From assembly GCA_002424865.1 (NCBI GenBank), contig DILC01000007.1, forward strand, positions 1 through 34,628: 34,628 nucleotides of DNA, given 5' to 3'. Source of the stretch: Rhodocyclaceae bacterium UBA5602. Lineage in GTDB: Bacteria; Pseudomonadota; Gammaproteobacteria; Burkholderiales; Rhodocyclaceae. Position 1 is the first letter of the stretch, and each line of letters begins with the position of its first letter. The position numbers and the translations under genes are program-made. Positions 1 through 6,287 of the stretch are shown here, piece by piece. The notes under the pieces were generated by a model. The model was given only the letters and a program-made list of their open reading frames with translations. It did not search any database and was not told where the DNA came from.

Positions 1-821
1 TTGTAGCCAAGGAGATGCGCACTCCCCAAAGCCCAGATTGCACTAACAATCCCGGAAAACAAGGGCAAAAGCGTTCCGCGCCATGTCCGCATGACAATAA
101 ACAGAAGGGAAATTAGGCAACTGATGGTTAAAAACAGTATGCGATACGTCTCAGATAGATAATGATTGACCCACCCAAAAAGAATTGGCTCACCAACAAC
201 ATGCACCCGAACTCCATCACCGCGAACGCTATCCGCAATCGCGTTTACCTGTGGAAAAATTTTGGAGTAGTCCACTGCATCTTCATAAAAATCGACCGTA
301 ATTAAAGTCGACTTCAAATCTTTAGATACATAGACCTCATTAATCATGGAGTTATTCAATACCGCATTTTTAAGCTGCCTCAACCCCTCCTCGGTTTGAG
401 GTACATCCGGCCACATCACGGGCTTTGACTCCATGCTATCGGTGGACGCCCGAATCTCTCTTAGTTTTTTAGAGGCAAGAGATATGATTTGAAAAGAGTT
501 TGCACCATCCACCAGTTCAAGTTTCTTGGTAATGGCCTTAACCTTCTCGAGAACCTTAGGATTGAAAATATCGCCTTGATCAACTTCCAGCATGATGCTG
601 ACAACATTCGATCCACCGAAATCTTTTTGATACTTCTCATGAATCTTCACATAAGGATGATTGCGTGGCGACAAATCTGCAAAAACTGTCTTTACATCGA
701 CACGCAGTGCTGAAACAGCCATTAAGACAGTAATCAACCCAATGACTACGGTGACGATCAAACGATGCCTAATGCACGCCTCAATAAGATGCTCAAGCTT
801 TATAAAAACTGAATCTTTCAC
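1..821 (-). CDS. MMPL/RND-family transporter, N-terminal part (cut by window edge)
   Basis: A GTG-started frame runs off the left end of the window, leaving about 273 N-terminal codons. The visible protein has a short cytoplasmic start and one membrane segment (about residues 20-40). A large hydrophilic domain follows, containing 'RNHPYVKIHEKYQKDFGG' and then 'VVGEPILFGW'. It ends in two more hydrophobic helices. This is the layout of the first half of an MMPL/RND permease: TM1, porter loop, TM2 onward. Its start overlaps the stop of the YCF48 gene by 4 bases (GTGA), so the two are probably translationally coupled. By family it would export or move a hydrophobic compound or lipid across the inner membrane. 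Pairing with a YCF48-type protein recurs in proteobacterial clusters for hydrophobic substrates. The substrate cannot be read from the sequence. Confidence 0.82.
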   Translation of the reverse strand, partial: MKDSVFIKLEHLIEACIRHRLIVTVVIGLITVLMAVSALRVDVKTVFADLSPRNHPYVKIHEKYQKDFGGSNVVSIMLEVDQGDIFNPKVLEKVKAITKKLELVDGANSFQIISLASKKLREIRASTDSMESKPVMWPDVPQTEEGLRQLKNAVLNNSMINEVYVSKDLKSTLITVDFYEDAVDYSKIFPQVNAIADSVRGDGVRVHVVGEPILFGWVNHYLSETYRILFLTISCLISLLFIVMRTWRGTLLPLFSGIVSAIWALGSAHLLGY

Positions 822-1822
822 TGCGCACTCCCCCTAGATGCCGTTATAACGTTTGAACTAGCAATGTTTTTCCCAACAATTGCGAATGTTGCACCTGCCA
901 GAAAGTAACGCTCGCCGCTGCTTATGATTGCCGTATACCAACTGCGATTACCCGGCACTACCTGGGTCACCATGCTCGTGCCATCCACTGAAAGAATGAC
1001 AGCAATACCCTTGTCACCAACAGCCACCCAGCGATCGCCATCCCAAATCACACTATAGAGATGCTCCTGTGAGGGGGATTGCTCTTGCTTCCAGGTTTTA
1101 CCGCCATCTTGTGAAGACAAAATCACCCCGCCAAGTCCAACTGCGACAGCATTATTTGAATTCCTAAATGCCACCCCCATAAGACTCGTTTCGACAGGAC
1201 TCTTGGTGCTAATCCAAGTCTTTCCACTATCGCTTGAAGACTTGATCCGACCAAACTCACCAACCAGCAGCACATGACCGTCCCTGAACTGAACATCATT
1301 CCACGCCACATCCTCCACTTCCCCTAGCCGCTCCCAATGCTGCCCAAAGTCAGCTGAGCGAAAAGCAGCCCCCCCCTCGCCAACTACCCAAGCTTCTCCA
1401 TTCGGCAGCGCCCGAACCCGTAGCCACTTCCGCCCCGTCAGATTCTGACTAGAAATATCAGCTGGATGCCAAGATAAACCACCATCAGACGTCACAATAA
1501 CAACACGCTCATTCCCAACAGCCACCGCACGCTTACCATCCCAAGCTGCAACATCCTGAAGCGCCATGTGCGTTCCAGAGACCTGCCTCACCCATGATTC
1601 AGCACCATCTTCACTCCGGAAAATCTTCCCACCTCCTCCAACCATCCAAATGACACGACTCTCAGGCATAGCCAACCCATAGAAATGATCGCCACGCTCA
1701 AATTGCGGCATTTTCAAGACACTTCCACCAGGCTGCGGTTTTATGAAAAAACTTGCATACAACAATCCAGCAATAATGATGAAAGGCATGCTCGATGCTA
1801 AAAGACTGACTACACGCTTCAT
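818..1822 (-). CDS. YCF48/BNR-repeat (beta-propeller) protein, membrane-anchored
   Basis: The 334-residue protein has an N-terminal hydrophobic anchor or signal (about residues 6-27, 'SSMPFIIIAGLLYASFFI'). At least five Asp-box/BNR-like repeats follow: SEDGAESW, SDGGLSWH, SADFGQHW, SSDSGKTW and SQDGGKTW. Each sits in a WVVG/AVGxxG repeat of roughly 40-45 residues, as expected for a beta-propeller of the YCF48/PSII-stability-factor-like family exposed to the periplasm. A GAGG-type ribosome site sits about 5 bases before the ATG. The gene overlaps the downstream MMPL permease by 4 bases, so it is likely an accessory or scaffold of that transporter. No enzymatic residues are evident, and sialidase activity is not implied by the Asp boxes. 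The function is inferred from context. Confidence 0.8.
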   Translation of the reverse strand: MKRVVSLLASSMPFIIIAGLLYASFFIKPQPGGSVLKMPQFERGDHFYGLAMPESRVIWMVGGGGKIFRSEDGAESWVRQVSGTHMALQDVAAWDGKRAVAVGNERVVIVTSDGGLSWHPADISSQNLTGRKWLRVRALPNGEAWVVGEGGAAFRSADFGQHWERLGEVEDVAWNDVQFRDGHVLLVGEFGRIKSSSDSGKTWISTKSPVETSLMGVAFRNSNNAVAVGLGGVILSSQDGGKTWKQEQSPSQEHLYSVIWDGDRWVAVGDKGIAVILSVDGTSMVTQVVPGNRSWYTAIISSGERYFLAGATFAIVGKNIASSNVITASRGSAQ

Positions 1823-2051
1823 GTATCCTCGCTCTCTCCGTTGTTTCTTTTATTTTTTGTTTGGTTGCTACGTCGCTGAAACCCAGCTTCCCAGCACACT
1901 CTTCTAATAACTATCTGTAACCGAAATAAACAACGCTGATGAGTCTGTTGTAGCTATAAACCACTTAACAGAATGGCGCGACTTATTTTTGTGTCGCTAT
2001 CTCCTTAAGGGCATCATTTTTTGATTTTTAAAATCTCTTTATGCACCTCTT

Positions 2052-2483
2052 TCATACACCCGACTTTTTTGCATGCAATTCAGACAGAATTAACAATCCT
2101 TTCGCAAAAACTTCCCCTATCATTTCCTTAAACTCAGCAACATACTCATCTGCTAACCGAAAGTTATTTGACCAAACGACCTCGCATCGCTTATCACCCA
2201 AACTCCGTACTTCGATGCAACCGGTGTAATCCTCCACCGGCACTGTTGCCCAAGGAATGGAATAACGCTGGATATACGCCTTGTCATCATTAGAGTCGAG
2301 TCGCTCGACAAATACAGCAGCCCCACTCTTCATGACGCGTATCGTGCCTGCGTTATTTCCATCCGTTGTCCCAATATTTTCAAACGGGGGAACCAGTGGG
2401 CCAATACCGGGAAAGTCCCTCACAGTTGCCCATACAGCCTCAGCCGGCGCTGCAATCTCACGCTTTCTCATAACTTGAAGCAT
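2052..2483 (-). CDS. SRPBCC-fold (polyketide cyclase/dehydrase-like) protein
   Basis: The protein is 143 residues long. The ATG at 2483 is preferred over a GTG at 2489 because a GGGAGG ribosome site lies about 6 bases before the ATG and would abut the GTG. The fold signature is the opening 'KREIAAPAEAVWATVRDFPGI', followed by alternating strands and a C-terminal amphipathic helix ('EYVAEFKEMIGEVFAKGLLIL'). This matches the Polyketide_cyc2/SRPBCC family, which forms a deep hydrophobic cavity and includes cyclases, dehydrases and lipid or steroid binders. It lies 93 bases downstream of a -24/-12 element at 2582-2597, so it is probably the first gene of a sigma-54-dependent unit. That unit may continue into the YCF48 and MMPL genes. 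A role in binding or cyclising a hydrophobic intermediate is an inference. Confidence 0.78.
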   Translation of the reverse strand: MLQVMRKREIAAPAEAVWATVRDFPGIGPLVPPFENIGTTDGNNAGTIRVMKSGAAVFVERLDSNDDKAYIQRYSIPWATVPVEDYTGCIEVRSLGDKRCEVVWSNNFRLADEYVAEFKEMIGEVFAKGLLILSELHAKKSGV

Positions 2484-2581
2484 TTCCACCCTCCCAAAAT
2501 AATAATAATAAAAATGAAAATTGATCTTCCTACACCCTCGCGTAATAAAACGCTACGCACTACGCTTTCTTTTTCAATATC

Positions 2582-2597
2582 AGCAACTACCATGCCA
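2582..2597 (-). promoter_or_regulatory. Predicted sigma-54 (-24/-12) promoter for the SRPBCC gene at 2483
   Basis: On the minus strand the sequence reads TGGCATGGTAGTTGCT. This matches the RpoN consensus TGGCAYG-N4-TTGCW, with exactly ten bases between GG and GC. It lies about 100 bases upstream of the SRPBCC start codon. It shares TGGCATG-N4-TTGC with the element at 5736-5751. Confidence 0.72.
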
Positions 2598-2856
2598 GCA
2601 CGAGCGTTCATATGATTACCCGACAATCAGCGTATTACTGTCTAGAACCCAGGACTTGTCATGCCACTCTCATTTTTCCCATTAATGAAGAGTATTCATA
2701 CGTACATCTAAGAAAAAATGGCCTAGAAGAACCCCCACCATTAAACTAGCCACGATAAAAGACAACTCCAACTGCATGATCACCCGCATTTCATTGCTAT
2801 CTTTTTTGTTCTTTTTTCCTTGCCGGTCAATTCAACATATTCAAACAGCCAAATTA

Positions 2857-2897
2857 CTGTCTGATATCTGGATGAACACTCAATACTGTCCGATTAT
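2857..2897. promoter_or_regulatory. Putative enhancer (UAS) copy B for the sigma-54 activator
   Basis: This is a 41-bp bipartite motif. CTGTCTGATATCTGGAT is followed by ten unconserved bases, then TACTGTCCGATTAT. It matches 5851-5891 at 28 of the 31 conserved positions with identical spacing. The two halves are themselves related direct repeats (CTGTCTGATAT and CTGTCCGATTAT, 29 bases apart). It lies about 260 bp upstream of the -24/-12 element at 2582-2597, a normal range for enhancer-binding proteins. Confidence 0.6.
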
Positions 2898-3198
2898 GAG
2901 TCAGGTCGAATTCAAGAAAGAAAGCAGGTCCTAACTTAACCGGCCTAGCTATCGTGTAGGAACGAAACAAACCAATCCTCAGCAGAAGGCCGGTGTAGCA
3001 ATAAAATGATTGAACAAACCAGATACTTATCAAGAATTCAGGCGCTGCACTTCAAAACTTGAATCCGCATGTGGCCAAATACAATACAAGTCAATAGGTA
3101 CTGATGAGCGCTCAACAGTGAGCCAGAAAGCACCAATAGACTTAAGCTGAGCTACTATTGCAAGCTCCCAGAAGAGTTGCCGAAGTTCATGGCTAAGA

Positions 3199-3798
3199 TC
3201 AAGTAGGTGTTTGCAACTCTTCTATTCTGGCCGCGATCTTGTTCGCCACATCGGCAGCATATGGCTCTAGCAAAGGGCCAATCATCGCGTTAATCATAGG
3301 GCTAGTCACACCAAGAGCATTGACTGCAAGCCTAATCGTAATCTGCGAGCCGGATACATCCAGAGTATTCGGCGCGTTTCCGACTGCAGTTTTCTGAACG
3401 GCTCCACCGCCCAAGACTAGATCATAAAAGAAGCGGATGATCTTATTGCGCAGCCACCACAACCAGTTCCTCCGTGTGGATGCAGGAGGAGGCGGTAGCT
3501 CAGAGGAATACGATGTCATCAAAACAGCCCCCTCGCCCTCCATGGCTTCATTGAGCCCCTTCAAGATAAAAACCACTTTCTCCTCAGGCTTCCATTCCGT
3601 AATTTGAACCTGCATGTTCACGGTGCGTGTGAGAATACCGATGTCACCCTTCACGGTCCATTGCGATTCGGTATCGCTTAGAATCTCATGATGCTGATAG
3701 CCCCCGAAATATGGCGCCCAGTTGTCCATGTCCTTGCAAAAATCCCAGACAGCATCTAGAGGCGCCCTGATAACTGCCGTATGTTCGATCTCAGGCAT
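3199..3798 (-). CDS. SRPBCC-fold protein, CoxG/START-like
   Basis: The 199-residue protein opens 'IEHTAVIRAPLDAVWDFCKDMDNWAPYFGGYQ', a classic SRPBCC/CoxG start with the first strand and helix lining a hydrophobic pocket. It continues through 'WTVKGDIGILTRTVNMQVQITEWKPEEKVVFILKG'. A Pro-rich linker with a basic hydrophobic stretch ('RRNWLWWLRNKIIRFFYDL') follows, which could touch the membrane. The C-terminal helix is 'MIGPLLEPYAADVANKIAARI'. The ATG has a GAAGGA ribosome site about 8 bases upstream. It starts 76 bases after the stop of the flavoprotein gene, on the same strand, so the two probably form one operon. By context it may carry or bind the flavoprotein's substrate. It is only distantly similar to the SRPBCC protein at 2052-2483. 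Confidence 0.77.
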   Translation of the reverse strand: MPEIEHTAVIRAPLDAVWDFCKDMDNWAPYFGGYQHHEILSDTESQWTVKGDIGILTRTVNMQVQITEWKPEEKVVFILKGLNEAMEGEGAVLMTSYSSELPPPPASTRRNWLWWLRNKIIRFFYDLVLGGGAVQKTAVGNAPNTLDVSGSQITIRLAVNALGVTSPMINAMIGPLLEPYAADVANKIAARIEELQTPT

Positions 3799-3874
3799 TA
3801 CATTAATCCTTCAGTTGGTTTCTGTTATGCCCTAAAGTTGGCAATAAAAAGGGAGGGGTATGCCCTCCCAGTCG

Positions 3875-5536
3875 CTATCGGCTAGTTGCATGTCTAGCAG
3901 CGATGTAGCCCCAGGTTATACCTCGGCAATTGGCAAAACCACTTTGGTAGCCCGCGCCAAGATCAAGATAGGCGGCGGAGTTGCCTACTGCGTACAAACC
4001 TTGGATAGGATTGCCACGCACATGCATCACCTGGGAGTGGGCATTCACCTTGAGCCCTCCAGCATTGATACCTGTTGCAACTTGAGCCAACGGCATCCCG
4101 TAGTAGGGAGGCTTGTCCAACGTACCTAGATTAGGATTGGGGCTGACACGCAGATCGCCTGCCATAAAATTCGCCCACGGATAACTGCCTCGACCAAAAT
4201 CCGCATCCACCCCCGTAGGAACGAACTCATTAAAGCGCTGGATAGTAGCTGCCAATGCTTCTCCGTCAATCCCTAGCTTTTCGGCCAGCTCCTGCGGTGT
4301 ATTACCCTTCTTGAGCAACTCCTCAGGGATAGGCTGCCCTGGCTGATAGGTACCCAAAAGATACTTGTCACGGTAATTCTGATCTACGATCAGGTAAGGA
4401 GGAAAGTTCGTGTACTCTTGCTTCAGACCATCCCAAATATGAGTCTTGGGTTGAATATCTTTATAAAAAGACTCATCGCCAAAGCGCTTCCCTTCTCGGT
4501 TAACCAAGATAGCATGAGGAAAACCACTTTCAAAAAGCAGCCTCCAAACCGGCTTGCCTTCGAGTTCTTCCCCCGGAATGTGGTAACCGAGCAACACGGC
4601 CATATTCAACGGCGGCACAGTAGCAATGGCAGCACCGATCTCCCCACCCAGGATAAAGTTATCACCTTCAACCTGGGGTGGGGCAGCCGAGTGCCAATCT
4701 GCTTTCGGCATCTGCTCATAATATGTCGCGAGCTCGGGACTCCAGTCATAACCACCAATAGCCAGCGTGACACCCTTGCGTGCCCGCACGTAGAAATCTT
4801 TACCTTCACGCTCCGCCCGCACACCAATCACGGCACCGTCATCAATGATCAACTCACGCACCGGCGTCCCCAGATAAGCTGGAATTCCACGATCTAGCAG
4901 TGCCGCTTTTGCGAAAGCAGCGACTAGGCCAGGCCCGAAGGTGCGATAGTCTTCCTGAAGGCGCTTGCCCATCAATTCAAAATCCCATTCAGCGAATGCT
5001 GCACTCCCACCCCACCCGAACATGTCATCGTGGGTTATCCCGTTCGGCACATGGGGTGACATTCGCGTCTTCTTCTGCCAATCACCTAGATCGGCCCCCT
5101 TGAAAGGCTCAATTTCAAGGAAACGCCCCTGTTGTACGCTACCCGGAGCCACAGGGTAATGGTAGTCAGAGAAGTCCTTAATCACCTTCAAACGTATCCC
5201 CACCTTCTCGCAGAAATATTGACACGCAATGGGCGCGGTATCCAAAAAGACTGCCTGGAGTTCAGGGACAGCGAAACCGCCCGCCAAAAACTCCAGATGC
5301 GAAAGTGCTTCCTCTCGCGAATCTTTGAGACCCGCGGCCTTCGCGACGTGGTTATTAGGCACCCACACCTCGCCAAATGAATGTGCAGTCACTCCACCCA
5401 CCAGTGCGGACTTCTCCAAAACGATCGCTGTTGCACCCGCATCATGCGCGACAATGGCGGCCGATAATCCACCTATGCCAGAACCTACTGACACAAAGTC
5501 AACTTCTACGTCCCATTTCTGAGGTTTTGTAGCCAT
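3875..5536 (-). CDS. FAD-dependent oxidoreductase, KstD/fumarate-reductase flavoprotein superfamily
   Basis: The protein is 553 residues long. The start is ATG at 5536, not the TTG at 5542, because the AGGAGAG ribosome site is 6 bases from the ATG and touches the TTG. The N-terminus has the dinucleotide-binding fingerprint 'VSVGSGIGGLSAAIVAHDAGA' ending in 'VLEKSALVGG'. The C-terminus has 'GLYAVGNSAAYLDLGAGYQSG', which closes the FAD site. Length and layout fit ketosteroid dehydrogenases and related flavoproteins that desaturate or reduce C-C bonds next to a carbonyl. The usual KstD C-terminal Tyr-Pro-Gly-Ala-Gly-Gly stretch is replaced by LGAGYQSG, so 3-ketosteroid-1-dehydrogenase activity should not be assumed. 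It is the first gene after the -24/-12 element at 5736-5751 and is followed by an SRPBCC gene. Confidence 0.85.
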   Translation of the reverse strand: MATKPQKWDVEVDFVSVGSGIGGLSAAIVAHDAGATAIVLEKSALVGGVTAHSFGEVWVPNNHVAKAAGLKDSREEALSHLEFLAGGFAVPELQAVFLDTAPIACQYFCEKVGIRLKVIKDFSDYHYPVAPGSVQQGRFLEIEPFKGADLGDWQKKTRMSPHVPNGITHDDMFGWGGSAAFAEWDFELMGKRLQEDYRTFGPGLVAAFAKAALLDRGIPAYLGTPVRELIIDDGAVIGVRAEREGKDFYVRARKGVTLAIGGYDWSPELATYYEQMPKADWHSAAPPQVEGDNFILGGEIGAAIATVPPLNMAVLLGYHIPGEELEGKPVWRLLFESGFPHAILVNREGKRFGDESFYKDIQPKTHIWDGLKQEYTNFPPYLIVDQNYRDKYLLGTYQPGQPIPEELLKKGNTPQELAEKLGIDGEALAATIQRFNEFVPTGVDADFGRGSYPWANFMAGDLRVSPNPNLGTLDKPPYYGMPLAQVATGINAGGLKVNAHSQVMHVRGNPIQGLYAVGNSAAYLDLGAGYQSGFANCRGITWGYIAARHATSR

Positions 5537-5735
5537 ATGCAACTCTCCTTAATTATTAAATTTATACAAAACTTATTTATATATTCAACCTATACATCTC
5601 ACAGCTAAAACTAGCCAATCATGGCAAGTCTCCTTGCATGACATGCACTAATGTCATAGCCATGGATATCCGTAACTTATGTCTCTACCCAGCAAGGGGC
5701 GACTCTCGGGATATTGTTAGCGTAAGCGTATTACA

Positions 5736-5751
5736 CGCAATGATCATGCCA
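5736..5751 (-). promoter_or_regulatory. Predicted sigma-54 (-24/-12) promoter for the flavoprotein operon
   Basis: The minus strand reads TGGCATGATCATTGCG, matching TGGCAYG-N4-TTGC with exact GG-N10-GC spacing. It is about 200 bp upstream of the flavoprotein ATG (5536) and on the correct strand. An AcoR-type sigma-54 activator is encoded next door (6288-8294). The intervening leader contains the perfect palindrome TGCATGACATGCA (5635-5647). Confidence 0.72.
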
Positions 5752-5850
5752 AAAGAGAGTCTTTTCAAAAAAGACCATAATCCAAGACGCAGAGACCATC
5801 AGCCACGCTGGATTTTCGAAAGCCCTAGATAATTAAAAATAGGGGTATAT

Positions 5851-5891
5851 CTGTTTGATATCCGGATATATATCCGTTACTGTCCGAATAT
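5851..5891. promoter_or_regulatory. Putative enhancer (UAS) copy A for the sigma-54 activator
   Basis: CTGTTTGATATCCGGAT is followed by ten bases, then TACTGTCCGAATAT. It is the counterpart of 2857-2897 with the same spacing. It includes the perfect 12-bp palindrome ATATCCGGATAT (5858-5869). It lies 100 bp upstream of the -24/-12 element at 5736-5751. A weaker related piece (GGATATCCGTAACTTATGTC) occurs downstream near 5664. Confidence 0.6.
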
Positions 5892-5938
5892 AAAACACGA
5901 TTTAATACTCACACCAATTTGACTCATAACGTTCAGTG

Positions 5939-6048
5939 CGGGCTTCCTAGACGATCTCAGCCTTGAGCCGCTCTTCGGCATACATCTTCTTGAGCTACCG
6001 ATTCTCGTCTTCGAGTTCCTTGAGGCGAACCATTAGGGATGTTAGGGG
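5939..6048 (-). pseudogene. Relic of an IS3-family transposase OrfA (C-terminal coiled coil)
   Basis: Read on the minus strand this gives MVRLKELEDENR-stop-LKKMYAEERLKAEIV-stop-EAR. This is the typical C-terminal leucine-zipper region of IS3-family OrfA ('LKELE.EN..LKKMYA...LK.EI'), interrupted by two in-frame stop codons. No OrfB, terminal inverted repeats or target duplication are recognisable. It is a dead fragment marking past IS activity in the accessory region. Confidence 0.7.
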
Positions 6049-6131
6049 TGGTTTCCATCCCGCTAATTCCAGGGGGATTACCCTCCTAGCCAGATGCCCG
6101 GATATTATTGATCCGGCACGTAACGTACAAA

Positions 6132-6181
6132 CCGTTCACACTGAGCCTGTCGAAGAGCCTCGACAGGCTCAGTGTGAACGG
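6132..6181. repeat. REP-like perfect inverted repeat (22-bp arms, 6-base loop)
   Basis: The left arm, 6132-6153, reads CCGTTCACACTGAGCCTGTC then GA. It is exactly complementary to the right arm at 6160-6181, with AGAGCC between. The core GAGCCTGTCGA with TGTGAACGG resembles a dispersed intergenic palindrome that I recall as common in proteobacterial genomes. It lies between the IS relic and the end of the activator gene and could also act as a 3' stabiliser. Confidence 0.8.
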
Positions 6182-6287
6182 GATAAGTCGAGCCTCAGTA
6201 AAATTTAAAACTTGGCAGTTTCAATGCCTAAGTGCAAAAAGTACAACATGATGCTGTTTGAAACCACATTTGCAATAAGCACAAAAA

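Larger units (their letters stand above)
2490..3198. other. 709-bp gene-poor, AT-rich interval with regulatory sites and a possible gene relic
   Basis: Besides the sigma-54 promoter and UAS described separately, I see no complete gene. On the minus strand an open stretch of about 58 codons ends at a stop at 3030-3032 and begins near 3206, just past the stop of the next SRPBCC gene. It has a protein-like composition (for example 'FWLTVERSSVPIDLYCIW') but no credible start codon or ribosome site. It may be the tail of a decayed gene. I cannot assign a family. Confidence 0.3.
5537..6287. other. 751-bp intergenic region between flavoprotein and activator genes
   Basis: This interval holds the sigma-54 promoter, the UAS copy, the IS3-type relic and the 22-bp inverted repeat listed separately. 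The short open frames here (for example 5638-5832, plus strand) lack ribosome sites and protein-like composition, and I do not call them genes. Confidence 0.6.

Noticed and set aside
5622..5638. Plus-strand TGGCAAGTCTCCTTGCA resembling a -24/-12 promoter
   Set aside because: The GG-to-GC spacing is 11 rather than 10 bases, and it faces away from the flavoprotein gene with no plus-strand gene downstream until 8563.
5638..5832. 64-codon plus-strand frame upstream of the flavoprotein operon
   Set aside because: No ribosome site or domain, and it overlaps the predicted sigma-54 promoter region.
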